A DNA stretch of 64,000 nucleotides from Verrucomicrobiaceae bacterium (GCA_015061955.1 SUVO01000011.1:38842-102841), one strand, 5' to 3'. Positions 27,396-37,265 are shown, counted from the first letter of the stretch. The notes: a model not told the origin generated them from the letters alone. Made by a program: numbers and translations.

Positions 27396-28561
27396 TTGTT
27401 TAAAATTAAGTTTAGGATTTGTTTAGTAGATGTTCCGTTTTCGTAAGAACAGAATCGTTCTTTAAACTTTCGTCTTATTTCTTTTTTTTCAGGCGTGTAT
27501 AAAGTTTTTTCATTTAAAGCTTCAATTAATTCTTTTGTATTTTTTACAATTGGACCAGGTAAATCTTTTTCGTAGTCTAAGTAAAAGCCAATATCGCTTG
27601 AATATTCAGCTAAATCGTACGAATAGAAAATCATCGGACGTTCTGTAATTGCAAAATCAAAAATAACAGAAGAATAATCGGTAATAAGCACATCGCATAT
27701 TCTATATAAATCGGTTATGTCCTCTATCTTTCCGACATCAATGCAAAAATCATCATTAATAAATTTTGCGTTATCACCAACCCAAGTATGTTTGCCAACA
27801 TGACTTCTTATAAGAAGTACATAATCGTTTGCTAAATTTTTCTTTAGGAGAGCTAAATCTAATTCTAACTGCATTTTTTTGTTCGAATTTCTCCAAGTAG
27901 GGCAGTAGAGCAAAATTTTTTTATTTTTAGAAATGCCCAATTTCTCTTTCATCTCGTTTACAAAGAGAGAGTCATCGGTATTAAAAAGCACATCGTTTCT
28001 TGGCAAACCAATATTGATAAAAACATCCTTTTTTAGAGAGAGAGCTTGCGACATTATTTGTGTGTTTTCTTCGCATTTAGAACAAAAATAATCTGCATTT
28101 TGAAATTGTTCTATGTAAAAGCGTGTTGATTTTGTATCTGCTATATCTAAATAAATTTTTCGCAAAGGCATTCCGTGCCAAGTCATGATAAATATTTGTC
28201 CTTTGCGTTTTATTCGTGGTAAATCCATTGGAGATACCACATATTTTGCACGTTCTTCAACTTCTTCCATTCTGGTTGTTTTTTCTACCAGAACTTCATC
28301 TGCCATATCTATGTGGCGATGCTTTTTTGAAACAAAGAAAAATTTAAAATCGTTAGGGGCTAATTCTCGCAACATTTTTGCGATAGGTCTAATACTATCA
28401 CCATTGCCATTTTTAGAAAATGTATCGTAAAAAATAATCCATTTATCTTCGATCGGCGTATTTTTAGATAATGTGAGTCTAAATTTATTGTACAATTTTT
28501 TTCTAAGATACCTATTAGGTATCAAGGCAAAAAAGGGTTTTAATATAGATCTTATATTCAT
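27392..28561 (-). CDS. CDP-glycerol glycerophosphotransferase family protein (TagB/TagF-like)
   Basis: The 389-residue protein has the family hallmarks 'MTWHGMPLRKI' with the conserved His, 'LYCPTWRNSN', and 'LITDYSSVIFDFAITERPMIFY'. It transfers glycerol phosphate (or another polyol phosphate) from a CDP donor to a growing polymer or glycan. With the TagD-like gene in the same operon it indicates glycerol-phosphate decoration of a surface glycan. No long polymerase N-terminus is present, so it may add one or few units. Confidence 0.9.
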   Translation of the reverse strand: MNIRSILKPFFALIPNRYLRKKLYNKFRLTLSKNTPIEDKWIIFYDTFSKNGNGDSIRPIAKMLRELAPNDFKFFFVSKKHRHIDMADEVLVEKTTRMEEVEERAKYVVSPMDLPRIKRKGQIFIMTWHGMPLRKIYLDIADTKSTRFYIEQFQNADYFCSKCEENTQIMSQALSLKKDVFINIGLPRNDVLFNTDDSLFVNEMKEKLGISKNKKILLYCPTWRNSNKKMQLELDLALLKKNLANDYVLLIRSHVGKHTWVGDNAKFINDDFCIDVGKIEDITDLYRICDVLITDYSSVIFDFAITERPMIFYSYDLAEYSSDIGFYLDYEKDLPGPIVKNTKELIEALNEKTLYTPEKKEIRRKFKERFCSYENGTSTKQILNLILNK

Positions 28562-28567
28562 ACTTGT

Positions 28568-29128
28568 TTATAAATATTTTTTAAATTCGTCTATTCTTTC
28601 CCATTGTCGAGGCAATTCATTTTCGATTGGGTACGACATTCCTTCGGAGTCTAATTTATCGTACAATTCGATATCGCGATATTTTATTATCTTTGCTGGA
28701 TTTCCTCCAACTATTGCACCTTTAGGTATCGATTTTGTAACTACTGAACCCATTGCAACAATAGCACCATCTTCTATTTTTACGCCAGGGCATATAACAC
28801 AACGAACACCTATCCAACAATTTTTACCAATTTCCGTACGTTGTAAATGACCAATATTATCGTAAGGAACACGTGTGGTAGATTTGTAATTATGGTTAGT
28901 TGTCAACAAGATTGTACCTTGTCCAAATTTAGTATAAGCACCAATTTTTAAACCACCTTCGCAATATAATTTGCAATTTTCCCCAATATAAACTTTGCCA
29001 CCTAACTCTAAGTTTTCTGGGCGCATAATAACAACAGTTTTATCTATAATATTTTCTTTTTTAAGCTTTTTTAGGTGCTTATATCTGCGTATTTTCCTTC
29101 GCCAATAATCTTTGCTTAGAATTTTCAT
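28568..29128 (-). CDS. Left-handed beta-helix (hexapeptide) acyltransferase
   Basis: The 186-residue protein has repeated hexapeptides ('LGGKVYIGENCKLYCEGGLKIG', 'IGKNCWIGVRCVICPGVKIEDGAIVAMGSVV') and 'AIVGGNPAKIIKYR', typical of CoA-dependent O-acetyltransferases of the maltose/serine acetyltransferase type. It likely acetylates a sugar of the polymer made by this operon. The gap to the TagF-like gene is 6 bp. The acceptor is unknown. Confidence 0.88.
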   Translation of the reverse strand: MKILSKDYWRRKIRRYKHLKKLKKENIIDKTVVIMRPENLELGGKVYIGENCKLYCEGGLKIGAYTKFGQGTILLTTNHNYKSTTRVPYDNIGHLQRTEIGKNCWIGVRCVICPGVKIEDGAIVAMGSVVTKSIPKGAIVGGNPAKIIKYRDIELYDKLDSEGMSYPIENELPRQWERIDEFKKYL

Positions 29129-29135
29129 ATTAATT

Positions 29136-30026
29136 TTATATTTTTGAAAATAGTGTTTTACGCCAATCTCTGAATGTTTTGCGTTTTAGTTTTTTGGGGA
29201 TTACATCTACATATTTTTGATATTCATCGGGTGGTCTTTTTCTGTGCCATGGTTTACCTAAAACGCCTGCGTAATGAATTATAGCAGGATTCCTTTTTGC
29301 ATATTCTAATTCTTCTTTAGTATAAACACTTTTTAAGAAGCTCCAATCTTTACATTTTTCGACATCACTACACACATAAATTTCTTCCAAAGTTACATAT
29401 TCAAAAGGTAGGGCTTTAAAAGATTTACACGCAATATTCATTGCATCGAGATCGAAAAATTTGAGACGACCATAATATTGTTTTGCTGTTGATATAATAT
29501 TTTGCAACGTTTTATTTTTACGCATTAGCGTAAGATTCATTAAAAGAAGTCCAGACCAATATATATATTGATTTTTGTTTTCAGAGAAATATTTATGACC
29601 TATTGCTTGTGGTGTGTTTTTTTCTGCTCTAACGGCTGCAAATTCACAATCTGTTATATCGAGTTCGTAAAGTTCAGAAAGATCTCTTTTAAAAAGTACA
29701 TCAACATCCGAGTATATAGCTTTTTCAAAATTTAAAACGTGTTCTTGTGCTAAGAATCTGTAATATACAATTTCAGTCCAACTTTTATTATTTTTGGGAA
29801 GTCCAGCAAAATATTCGGGCAGTACTTTAACAAATTCTATACAATGGCGAGAATTTTCAAACATTTCTCTGAATGCATGTATGTCGCTTTCTGATAAATT
29901 TGGATGTATTACATATACGCAGTAGATGGTAGATTCAGAAGCTGTTTCTAACAACGATTTAATAGCTACTGCCGCACCCAAGACTATGCGATTATCAAAA
30001 GTGAATACTACTGGAATAGTTGTCAT
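29136..30026 (-). CDS. Family 8 glycosyltransferase
   Basis: The 296-residue protein has the GT8 opening 'VVFTFDNRIVLGAAVAIKSLL' and the metal/nucleotide-binding 'AIYSDVDVLFKRDL' (DxD). 'WSGLLLMNL' and the C-terminal 'IIHYAGVLGKPWH' follow. GT8 enzymes of LPS type add glucose or galactose with retention of configuration. It lies 7 bp upstream of the acyltransferase and 3 bp after the next gene, in one operon. Confidence 0.92.
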   Translation of the reverse strand: MTTIPVVFTFDNRIVLGAAVAIKSLLETASESTIYCVYVIHPNLSESDIHAFREMFENSRHCIEFVKVLPEYFAGLPKNNKSWTEIVYYRFLAQEHVLNFEKAIYSDVDVLFKRDLSELYELDITDCEFAAVRAEKNTPQAIGHKYFSENKNQYIYWSGLLLMNLTLMRKNKTLQNIISTAKQYYGRLKFFDLDAMNIACKSFKALPFEYVTLEEIYVCSDVEKCKDWSFLKSVYTKEELEYAKRNPAIIHYAGVLGKPWHRKRPPDEYQKYVDVIPKKLKRKTFRDWRKTLFSKI

Positions 30027-30029
30027 TTT

Positions 30030-31118
30030 TTAAAGTAGCTTCCTTAGGTTATCGAGCGAGTTTTTTGCAATATTGTTTGCTGTGTTGCTCAAGTTTTGTT
30101 GAAGTGTTGCGTATTGTTCTTGCGAGATATCTATTGCCTGTTGCATGGCTTGTGCGAGATCTTTGCTTGATGTATATAATATTGCATTATTGGTATCGAA
30201 ATAGTTGCGTTGGGCAAATTTTTGTTCAATCACGCATGGGGTAGCAAAGCCATAGATTAACTGAAAACTTCCACTTGTACCTGTTGTGATGTAGCGATCG
30301 TGTGCTGGATTTTCAGAATCCAACAATGGCAGAAAGAAATCGGCTTTTTCCATTTCATCGTATAGCTTGGCAAACGAGGCTTCGCCTTTAGCGTCGAAAT
30401 ATTTTCGCAATTCTGCAGGAATATTTTTTATAGAACCTTTCCCGATACATGTAATTTTGAAATTAGTTTTACCATTTGCAACAAGCGTTTTTACTGCATC
30501 TACAAGCATATCGGTATTGCGACGTTTTCCACGCAATGCGCCTACTGTAATAAAATTTGTTATATCTTTATTTTTTTGAGTAATGGTTACATCGCCAAAG
30601 TAGTGTGGATTTATTTCTGTAATTGTAGCATCTTTATAATATGCTTTACGGAGCATAACGATATCGTTTGTAATTGTGTTTGTATCTACTGCTTTTTTGA
30701 TATCGTGTTCAACTATAATTAGTTTTTGTCCGTTTTTAAGTTCTCCGAAAAACTTGCGTTCTGTTGGATAATCGGCAGGTTCGGCAAGCTTGCCAGAAGT
30801 TGTAAGCATTATGCCTTTTGCATTTTTTAGTCCGTTATTTTTGAAAAACTTGCGAATTTGTTTTTGAGTAAGTTTGTTTAGATGCAATCGACCATTGAAA
30901 TCGCCAAATTTTTGAAACAGACCTTCATCATAGCGTGCAGGTGTAACTAATACTGAAACTTCGTAGCTTAAATCTAATAAATATTTTACAAACCCTGGAA
31001 CAACTTCAGCATGCGAGTAGGTGCATGGTTCCCATACAAAAAAAGTGTTATCCGAGCAATATGGCTCAGGGGCTTTGGGAAGAAATAAGTTGAGGATTTT
31101 CGATAAAATACCAGCCAT
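30030..31118 (-). CDS. Putative glycosyltransferase (GT-B fold), first gene of the surface-polymer operon
   Basis: The protein is about 362 residues from the ATG at 31118 ('MAGILSKILNLFLPKAP'). An ATG at 31196 would add 26 poorly supported residues reaching the galM terminator. The middle and C-terminal parts look like a GT4-type nucleotide-sugar domain ('FITVGALRGKRRNTDMLVDAV', 'ITCIGKG', 'ADFFLPLLDSE', 'GTSGSFQLIYGFATPCVI'). Its sugar is unknown. The gene runs into GT8 with a 3-bp gap and is separated from galM by a terminator. Confidence 0.75.
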   Translation of the reverse strand: MAGILSKILNLFLPKAPEPYCSDNTFFVWEPCTYSHAEVVPGFVKYLLDLSYEVSVLVTPARYDEGLFQKFGDFNGRLHLNKLTQKQIRKFFKNNGLKNAKGIMLTTSGKLAEPADYPTERKFFGELKNGQKLIIVEHDIKKAVDTNTITNDIVMLRKAYYKDATITEINPHYFGDVTITQKNKDITNFITVGALRGKRRNTDMLVDAVKTLVANGKTNFKITCIGKGSIKNIPAELRKYFDAKGEASFAKLYDEMEKADFFLPLLDSENPAHDRYITTGTSGSFQLIYGFATPCVIEQKFAQRNYFDTNNAILYTSSKDLAQAMQQAIDISQEQYATLQQNLSNTANNIAKNSLDNLRKLL

Positions 31119-31194
31119 TATAAAACTTTGTTCAATTTTTCTATGAGTAAATGGTAAGCATAAAAAATCATTTTGCAAGATGTTTATTAAAAAC

Positions 31195-31227
31195 AAAAAA
31201 ATGGACTTCGGTGGAAGTCCATTTTTT
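31195..31227 (-). terminator. Terminator of galM
   Basis: AAAAAAATGGACTTC and GAAGTCCATTTTTT form a perfect stem with a GGTG loop. T tracts lie on both strands. It separates galM from the downstream glycan operon. Confidence 0.9.
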
Positions 31228-31244
31228 ATTTTGAAATTAAAGTT

Positions 31245-32315
31245 TTATTTTACAGAGAAAGCGTAGATGCAAGTATGATTATATTCTTCGCCCTTTTTCA
31301 AGATTATAGAAGGGAAGTTTGGCTGATTTACGCTATCTGGACTATGTTGTGTTTCTAAGGCATACGAGCTTCTAAAATCGTAAGCTTTCCCACTTTTACA
31401 AATTTCATCGGTCTTGAAATTTCCACCAAAGAATTGCATAGCAGGTTGTGTTGTATAAACTTTCATTACACGCTTGCTGATTGGATCGAAAACTTCGGCT
31501 GCAAGGTCGAGTGCGTTTGGTTCGGTTTTATCTATCAACCAGTTGTGGTCGTATCCATTGCCGAGTTTCATTTGAGGATGTGATGAATCTAAACGTTCAC
31601 CTATTGCAGTAGGTGTTCTAAAGTCTAATGGTGTATTTTCAACGTCTGCAATTTCTCCCGTTGGAATTAGGGCAGAATCAACAGGTGTATATTTAGAGGC
31701 ATAGATTGTCATTATGTGATGATTTATACAACCACTGTCGTGTCCACCCAAGTTGAAGAATGTATGATTTGTGAGGTTCAGTGGGGTATCGCCGTCTGAA
31801 GTTGCCTTATAATTTATAACAAGAGCGTTGTCATCAGTCAATTTATACGACATATCAATTACAACTTCTGCAGGGTAGCCTTCATCACCATCGGGTGATA
31901 TTAAACGGAAGTTTATTTCTTGTTCATCGGCAGAAATAACGTCCCAAACTTTTCTATCGTACCCGTAAATACCACCGTGCAGAGAGTTTTCGCCATTGTT
32001 TTTAGGAAGATTGTAAACTTTGCCATTTAATTCAAATTTTGCGTTTGCAATACGGTTTGCGACGCGTCCGACTGCAGCTCCAAAGAAACGTGCACCTTTG
32101 TAGTTTACGTATTTGTCGAGCGTGTTTCGTCCTAATACAAGGTCTGCAAAATTACCATCTTTGTCGGGAGCAAACAGCTCTGTAATTCTGGCTCCGAAAT
32201 TGGTAACAGTTATTTCCATACCAGCTTTATTTTTTAATCTATAAAGCGATACTTGTTTGTTGTCTATAATTGCAGTAAAGTCTTGTATTTTGAGTTTACT
32301 TAAAATCTTTTCCAT
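31245..32315 (-). CDS. galM: Aldose 1-epimerase (galactose mutarotase)
   Basis: The 356-residue enzyme interconverts alpha and beta anomers of aldoses. Motifs include 'NFGARITELFAPDKDG', 'GRVANRIANAKFELNGK', 'NNGENSLHGG', and 'LTNHTFFNLGGHDSG' with the catalytic His. The C-terminus holds 'LETQHSPDSVNQPNFPS'. It appears monocistronic, with its own terminator. Confidence 0.95.
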   Translation of the reverse strand: MEKILSKLKIQDFTAIIDNKQVSLYRLKNKAGMEITVTNFGARITELFAPDKDGNFADLVLGRNTLDKYVNYKGARFFGAAVGRVANRIANAKFELNGKVYNLPKNNGENSLHGGIYGYDRKVWDVISADEQEINFRLISPDGDEGYPAEVVIDMSYKLTDDNALVINYKATSDGDTPLNLTNHTFFNLGGHDSGCINHHIMTIYASKYTPVDSALIPTGEIADVENTPLDFRTPTAIGERLDSSHPQMKLGNGYDHNWLIDKTEPNALDLAAEVFDPISKRVMKVYTTQPAMQFFGGNFKTDEICKSGKAYDFRSSYALETQHSPDSVNQPNFPSIILKKGEEYNHTCIYAFSVK

Positions 32316-32477
32316 AGGGTAAATTCAAGTAAACTTTGTTTAAAATGTCGAGTTTTTTTACGAAACGTCAGAAATCTTATTTTTTTAAGGAAAATTGTGT
32401 AATAAAATATGATAGTTATACAAGTTGAACCTAAAAAACAATTGCAAAATCAAAAAGTTGTGATTTAATTCCCACCT

Positions 32478-32858
32478 ATGAAAAAATTTTCAATAATTGT
32501 GATTTTTATAATGATATTAGTGTTTGATTGCGTGGCAAATGAAACAATTCAAACACAGGCATTGCAAGAATCGTCTTCGGTTGCTATTGAAAACATGTCG
32601 GTAGAACAGCTTAGAGCACGCGTAAAAACTCTTGAAGCTGAACTTATTGGTTATGTTTCCTTGAAGGAAGAAAATAAACGTTTGCGTATTCAACTTAGAA
32701 AAATGAGAATGCAAATGTACGATGCTCAAGCAACTAAAGATTTTCAAAAAAATAAAACTTCAGAAGAAGAAAAGTCGGAAGACAAAGATTCTGAAGCTGA
32801 AAAAATAATACCTCAAAAGCGTAAAGAACAAACTTTTTGGGAATGGTTTACACAATAG
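32478..32858 (+). CDS. Small secreted protein with a coiled coil, unknown function
   Basis: The 126-residue protein has an N-terminal signal-like helix (MKKFSIIVIFIMILVFDCVA). A coiled-coil segment at about 38-80 ('SVEQLRARVKTLEAEL') is followed by a charged Lys/Glu tail ending in 'FWEWFTQ'. I do not recognise the family. It is 28 bp upstream of ileS and may be co-transcribed with it. Confidence 0.7.
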   Translation: MKKFSIIVIFIMILVFDCVANETIQTQALQESSSVAIENMSVEQLRARVKTLEAELIGYVSLKEENKRLRIQLRKMRMQMYDAQATKDFQKNKTSEEEKSEDKDSEAEKIIPQKRKEQTFWEWFTQ

Positions 32859-32886
32859 AATTTTAATATAAAATAGAAAAATAGTT

Positions 32887-35670
32887 ATGTCAGAAAAAGA
32901 TTTCAAAAATACATTAAATTTGCCATCAACAAAATTTCCAATGCGTGGAGATTTAGTAAAACGTGAGCCATCGCGTATAGAACATTGGCAAAAAAATAAT
33001 CTGTACAAAAAAATTCAGCAAAAAAATGCCGATAAACCAAAGTTTATCTTGCACGATGGTCCTCCATTCACCAATGGCGATGTTCATATTGGTACTGCGC
33101 TAAATAAAATTTTAAAAGACGTTATTTTGCGTTATAAGTCTATGAAGGGCTTTTCAACACCTTACGTTCCAGGTTGGGATTGTCATGGTTTGCCTATCGA
33201 ACATAAGGTTGCAAAGATGTTGCGCGAAGAAAATCGTCAGCTTTCAACTGCTGAATTGCGTGAAGAGTGTGCAAATTTCTCGGCAAGTTATATGGAAAAA
33301 CAACGCAGACAGTTTGTGCGTTTAGGTATTCTTGCCGACTGGGAACGTGAATACAAAACCAAAGATCCTGCATACGAAGCCGATATTTTAAGAACATTTG
33401 CATCGTTTGTTCGCAGAGGCTTAGTTTACAGAAGTAAGAAGCCAGTTTATTGGTCTATTCCTTGCGCAACTGCGTTGGCAGAAGCTGAAATTGAGTATAA
33501 AGACCACACAAGTTCGTCAATTTGGGTAGCCTTTAAGTTAGATGATCAAGCAAATGTACGTTTGGGCTTGACTGATGCTGAAATTGTTATCTGGACAACT
33601 ACTCCATGGACAATGCCTTCGAACTTGGCAATGGCAGTAAATCCAGAAATTGAGTATGTAGCAGTTTCGTCTAACGGCAGAACATTCATTGTTGGGGCTC
33701 CATTGGCTGAAAGCTTCATAAAGGCTTGCGATTTGAAAGATGCCGAAGTTAAATCGATTGGTAAGGGAAGCGATATTGAAGGTATTTCTGCATATCACCC
33801 ATTCTGCAATCGTAAGAGTACTGTGTATTGTGCTCGTTATGTTACAACCGATTCAGGTACTGGCGTTGTTCATATTGCTCCAGGTCATGGTTTAGAAGAC
33901 TACCAAGTTGGTTTGGAACATGGTCTTGATATTTATTGCCCACTTGATGATGAAGGTAAGTATGTTGACGATGGTCAAATTCCTGCAGAGCTTGTTGGCA
34001 TTAGTGTTTTGGAAAATGAAAGTGGCCGTAGTGCTGCTAATGGTGCAGTTTTAGAAATTCTAAATAATAAAGGTGCATTGCTCAAGATTGAGAAAATTGC
34101 TCACCAATATCCACATTGTTGGCGTTCAAAGACTCCAGTTATATTCAGAGCTATGGATCAATGGTTTGTTGCGTTGGATAAAGATAATCTTCGCAACGAG
34201 GCATTAGATGCAATCTCGAGCGTAGAATGGTTGCCAGCTCGTGGCGAAAATAGAATTCGTGGTGCTGTTGAATCGCGTCCTGACTGGTGTATTTCGCGTC
34301 AGCGTGCTTGGGGTGTGCCAATTCCAGCATTCTATGGCAAAGACAAACAAGCATTCTTAGATGCTGATGTAATAGAAGCAATTGCCGATAAGGTAGAATC
34401 TTATGGTACGAATTTCTGGTATAACTCAAGCGAAGAAGAAATTCTAAAAGATATCAAATTCCCAGAAAATTGGGGTAATGCGTCGGACTTGAAGAAGGGT
34501 ACCGATACTCTCGATGTATGGATTGACTCTGGTTCAAGTCATATTGCATGCTTGTCGCGACATGATGATTTGTCGTGGCCAGCCGACTTGTATTTCGAAG
34601 GTAGTGATCAACATAGAGGTTGGTTCCAAAGTTCGTTGTGGACTGCTATTGCTACAAAAGGAAAAGCTCCATACAAGCGTGTTATTACTCATGGTTTCAT
34701 TGTTGATGAACATCGTAAGAAGATTTCTAAGAGCGATGGCAAACCTCAAACAGCCGATATGTATGTCGGACAATGGGGTGCTGATATTGTCCGTATGTGG
34801 ATAAGTTCGGTTGACTATCAAAATGATATGCCAATTTCTGAAGGTATCATGAAGAACGTAGCAAATGCGTATCGTGGTTTTAGAAATACAATTATGTATC
34901 AGCTTGGTAATTTGAGCGACTTCAATAAAACAAATGCAGTTGCTGTTGAAAAACTTGATGCTATCGATAAATGGGCTGTTGTAAAGGCTGCAGAATTTGC
35001 ATGCGAAGTTGATAAAGCATACGAAGCTTACGAATTCCATAAGGTATATAAGCTTATTGATAATTTCTGTGGTGTAACACTTTCAAGAATTTATCACGAT
35101 ATCCTCAAAGATCGTTTGTATACATTTGGTACAAATTCGTTTGAACGTCGTTCGTCGCAGACAGCTATGGATATCATTAGCGATATTCTCATTAAGGTTG
35201 CATCGCCAATCTTGACATTTACTTGCGATGAAGCGTTCTCATTCAAAAATGGTGGTGAATATATTGAAGATTCTATTCATTTACAAGATTTTCCAAAATA
35301 TGAAGAACTCTTGACCGATACTGATGTTGTTGCAAAGGTTGATAGAATTTTACAGTTGCGTGATTTAGTAAACGAAGAGCTTGAAAAATTGCGTCAGAAT
35401 AAGGTAATCGGCAAAAGTTTAGAAGCTGAAGTTGAAATTATGGTTGCAGAAAATAGCAACGACGCAAATATTTTGAAAGAATTTGAAAGAAGTCTTGCCG
35501 AAATATTTATTGTTTCCGATGTCAGAATTGTAGTAGGTAAATTTGAAACACCAGCTGTACAAGCTCATAAGGCAGAGGGTGAACGTTGTGTGCGTTGTTG
35601 GAGAGTTGTAAAATCTCTAAACGATGATGGCATTTGTTCGCGTTGTGAAGAAGCAATATCAAATAAGTAA
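32887..35670 (+). CDS. ileS: Isoleucyl-tRNA synthetase
   Basis: The 927-residue class Ia synthetase charges tRNA-Ile. It has the HIGH motif in 'PPFTNGDVHIGTALNK', the editing domain 'WTTTPWTMPSNLAMAVNP', the KMSKS motif as 'RKKISKSDGKP', and a C-terminal zinc module 'CVRCWRVV...CSRCEEA'. The length equals that of standard bacterial IleRS with the zinc tail. It is followed after 5 bp by the DksA-like gene and then lspA; ileS-lspA linkage is common. Confidence 0.98.
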   Translation: MSEKDFKNTLNLPSTKFPMRGDLVKREPSRIEHWQKNNLYKKIQQKNADKPKFILHDGPPFTNGDVHIGTALNKILKDVILRYKSMKGFSTPYVPGWDCHGLPIEHKVAKMLREENRQLSTAELREECANFSASYMEKQRRQFVRLGILADWEREYKTKDPAYEADILRTFASFVRRGLVYRSKKPVYWSIPCATALAEAEIEYKDHTSSSIWVAFKLDDQANVRLGLTDAEIVIWTTTPWTMPSNLAMAVNPEIEYVAVSSNGRTFIVGAPLAESFIKACDLKDAEVKSIGKGSDIEGISAYHPFCNRKSTVYCARYVTTDSGTGVVHIAPGHGLEDYQVGLEHGLDIYCPLDDEGKYVDDGQIPAELVGISVLENESGRSAANGAVLEILNNKGALLKIEKIAHQYPHCWRSKTPVIFRAMDQWFVALDKDNLRNEALDAISSVEWLPARGENRIRGAVESRPDWCISRQRAWGVPIPAFYGKDKQAFLDADVIEAIADKVESYGTNFWYNSSEEEILKDIKFPENWGNASDLKKGTDTLDVWIDSGSSHIACLSRHDDLSWPADLYFEGSDQHRGWFQSSLWTAIATKGKAPYKRVITHGFIVDEHRKKISKSDGKPQTADMYVGQWGADIVRMWISSVDYQNDMPISEGIMKNVANAYRGFRNTIMYQLGNLSDFNKTNAVAVEKLDAIDKWAVVKAAEFACEVDKAYEAYEFHKVYKLIDNFCGVTLSRIYHDILKDRLYTFGTNSFERRSSQTAMDIISDILIKVASPILTFTCDEAFSFKNGGEYIEDSIHLQDFPKYEELLTDTDVVAKVDRILQLRDLVNEELEKLRQNKVIGKSLEAEVEIMVAENSNDANILKEFERSLAEIFIVSDVRIVVGKFETPAVQAHKAEGERCVRCWRVVKSLNDDGICSRCEEAISNK

Positions 35671-35675
35671 AATTT

Positions 35676-36743
35676 ATGGCAAAAAAAATAGTGCAGAAAA
35701 AAACAGCTAAAACTAATACTTCAAAAGTAGTATCGGTAAAGAAAGCTGTTGCTCAACCAAAAGCAAAAAAACCTGTTAAGGAAGTTGTGCTCAAGAAGAA
35801 CGTAGCACCTAAAAAGGTTGAGCAGAAGAAAACATCTATAAAAATAAATGTTTCTAATAAAAAAGCATCAAAATTAAAGCCTGTAAAGAATAGTAAAGTA
35901 ACTATATCGGCAGTCAAAGATGTTGAAAATACCGTAAATAATGTATCTGAAAATATTGTAGAGGTTCCACAGTTCAAGATTGAGCGTTCTTTAGATGCTT
36001 TGCGTTTACACGATTCTAATAGACCTTCGCACCATATTGCGTTTTCGTTGGAAGACCTTGATGCATTTTTTAAAGATAGAGCTAACAATGTTCAGCCAAA
36101 ATTATCGAAGAAAGAAGCTTTGGTTGAAAAGAAGAAAGCACAGCCAAAGAAAGTTTCTAAGGGTGCAGTAAAACTTGAAAATAAATCGCAAGGTGTTGCT
36201 ACAATCTTCGATATTTTGGGCTTCAATCCTGTTGAAACTCCAAGTATTGAAAAGCTCGAAAGTAAAGATGTTCCACGTAAATGGAAAAAGTATTATAATA
36301 AATTGATAGATCTGCGTGAACATCATTCAGAAGGTGTTGTAAATCGTTCTGAAGAGGTTATGAAGCGTTCGGCTAAAGATGATGCAGGCGATTTGTCGGC
36401 AAATGGTCAGCACTTGGCTGATGCAGGTTCGGCAAGCTTTGAGCGTGATTTGGCTTACAATATGATATCAAATCAAACTGAAGTTCTCGCTGAAATTGAG
36501 GCTGCTATCAAGCGAATTAAAGATGGTACATACGGAATTTGCGAAGTAACAGGTAAACCAATTCCTGAAGCTCGCTTAGAGGCTATTCCATTTGCTCGTT
36601 ATACCAAAGAAGGTCAAGAAATTCACGAGCTTGAACAAAAACGTGTAAAATCTATTCGTAGAGAAAGTGTTTTTGATATGGGTATGGAGGGTACTCCAAC
36701 TCAGCAGAAGTCGGATGATGACGATATTGATACAGGAATGTAA
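35676..36743 (+). CDS. DksA/TraR-like protein with long Lys-rich N-terminus and degenerate zinc finger
   Basis: The 355-residue protein has about 100 N-terminal residues rich in Lys, Ala and Val, like histone-H1-type tails. The C-terminal ~130 residues match the DksA/TraR fold: a coiled coil ('MISNQTEVLAEIEAAIKRI') and 'DGTYGICEVTGKPIPEARL'. Of the four zinc Cys only Cys289 remains; the others are Thr, Thr and Gly. It may bind RNA polymerase or nucleic acid without zinc. It sits between ileS and lspA, 5 bp after ileS. Function is inferred only at the domain level. Confidence 0.75.
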   Translation: MAKKIVQKKTAKTNTSKVVSVKKAVAQPKAKKPVKEVVLKKNVAPKKVEQKKTSIKINVSNKKASKLKPVKNSKVTISAVKDVENTVNNVSENIVEVPQFKIERSLDALRLHDSNRPSHHIAFSLEDLDAFFKDRANNVQPKLSKKEALVEKKKAQPKKVSKGAVKLENKSQGVATIFDILGFNPVETPSIEKLESKDVPRKWKKYYNKLIDLREHHSEGVVNRSEEVMKRSAKDDAGDLSANGQHLADAGSASFERDLAYNMISNQTEVLAEIEAAIKRIKDGTYGICEVTGKPIPEARLEAIPFARYTKEGQEIHELEQKRVKSIRRESVFDMGMEGTPTQQKSDDDDIDTGM

Positions 36744-36752
36744 TAGTTGCCA

Positions 36753-37265
36753 ATGAGAAAGCCATCGTCTATATTTTTCTTTGTTGTGCTTGTGTTGACG
36801 TTTGTTTTCGACCAAGCAACAAAGTATGCTGTTGTGCTGAATATTCCATGGGAACAAGGTAATCCCACTTATCATTTTGGTGGGGAAAATCAACCAATAC
36901 CAATTATAGAAAAATTTCTGTATTTAGTGCATATAACTAACGAGGGTGCCGCGTGGGGAATGCTTGCGGGTAAAACTTATTTGTTATCGTCGATAGCAAT
37001 ATTGGCGTTGGCTGCAATGTGGTTGTTCAGAAATCAGTTGGGTTTTTCTTCTCGATTAGGGCAGTTTACTATGGGGATTTTTGCAGGTGGCGTGTTAGGT
37101 AATTTGTTCGATCGTACTTATTATGGGCACGTTATTGATTTTATCGATGTTCATTTGCCTATTATAAATTATCGTTGGCCTGCATTTAATGTTGCTGATT
37201 GTGGAATTTGTATAGGTGTTGTTATATACATATTGTCGGTTCTTTTTGAAAAAGAAAAAAACTAA
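36753..37265 (+). CDS. lspA: Lipoprotein signal peptidase (signal peptidase II)
   Basis: The 170-residue inner-membrane aspartyl protease has four transmembrane helices. The family motifs are 'FDQATKY', 'NEGAAWG', 'GGVLGNLFDR' and 'FNVADCGICIG', with the two catalytic Asp. It removes signal peptides from prolipoproteins such as the lipobox proteins in this window. ATG 36753 is preferred; a TTG two codons earlier is possible. It lies 9 bp after the DksA-like gene. Confidence 0.95.
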   Translation: MRKPSSIFFFVVLVLTFVFDQATKYAVVLNIPWEQGNPTYHFGGENQPIPIIEKFLYLVHITNEGAAWGMLAGKTYLLSSIAILALAAMWLFRNQLGFSSRLGQFTMGIFAGGVLGNLFDRTYYGHVIDFIDVHLPIINYRWPAFNVADCGICIGVVIYILSVLFEKEKN

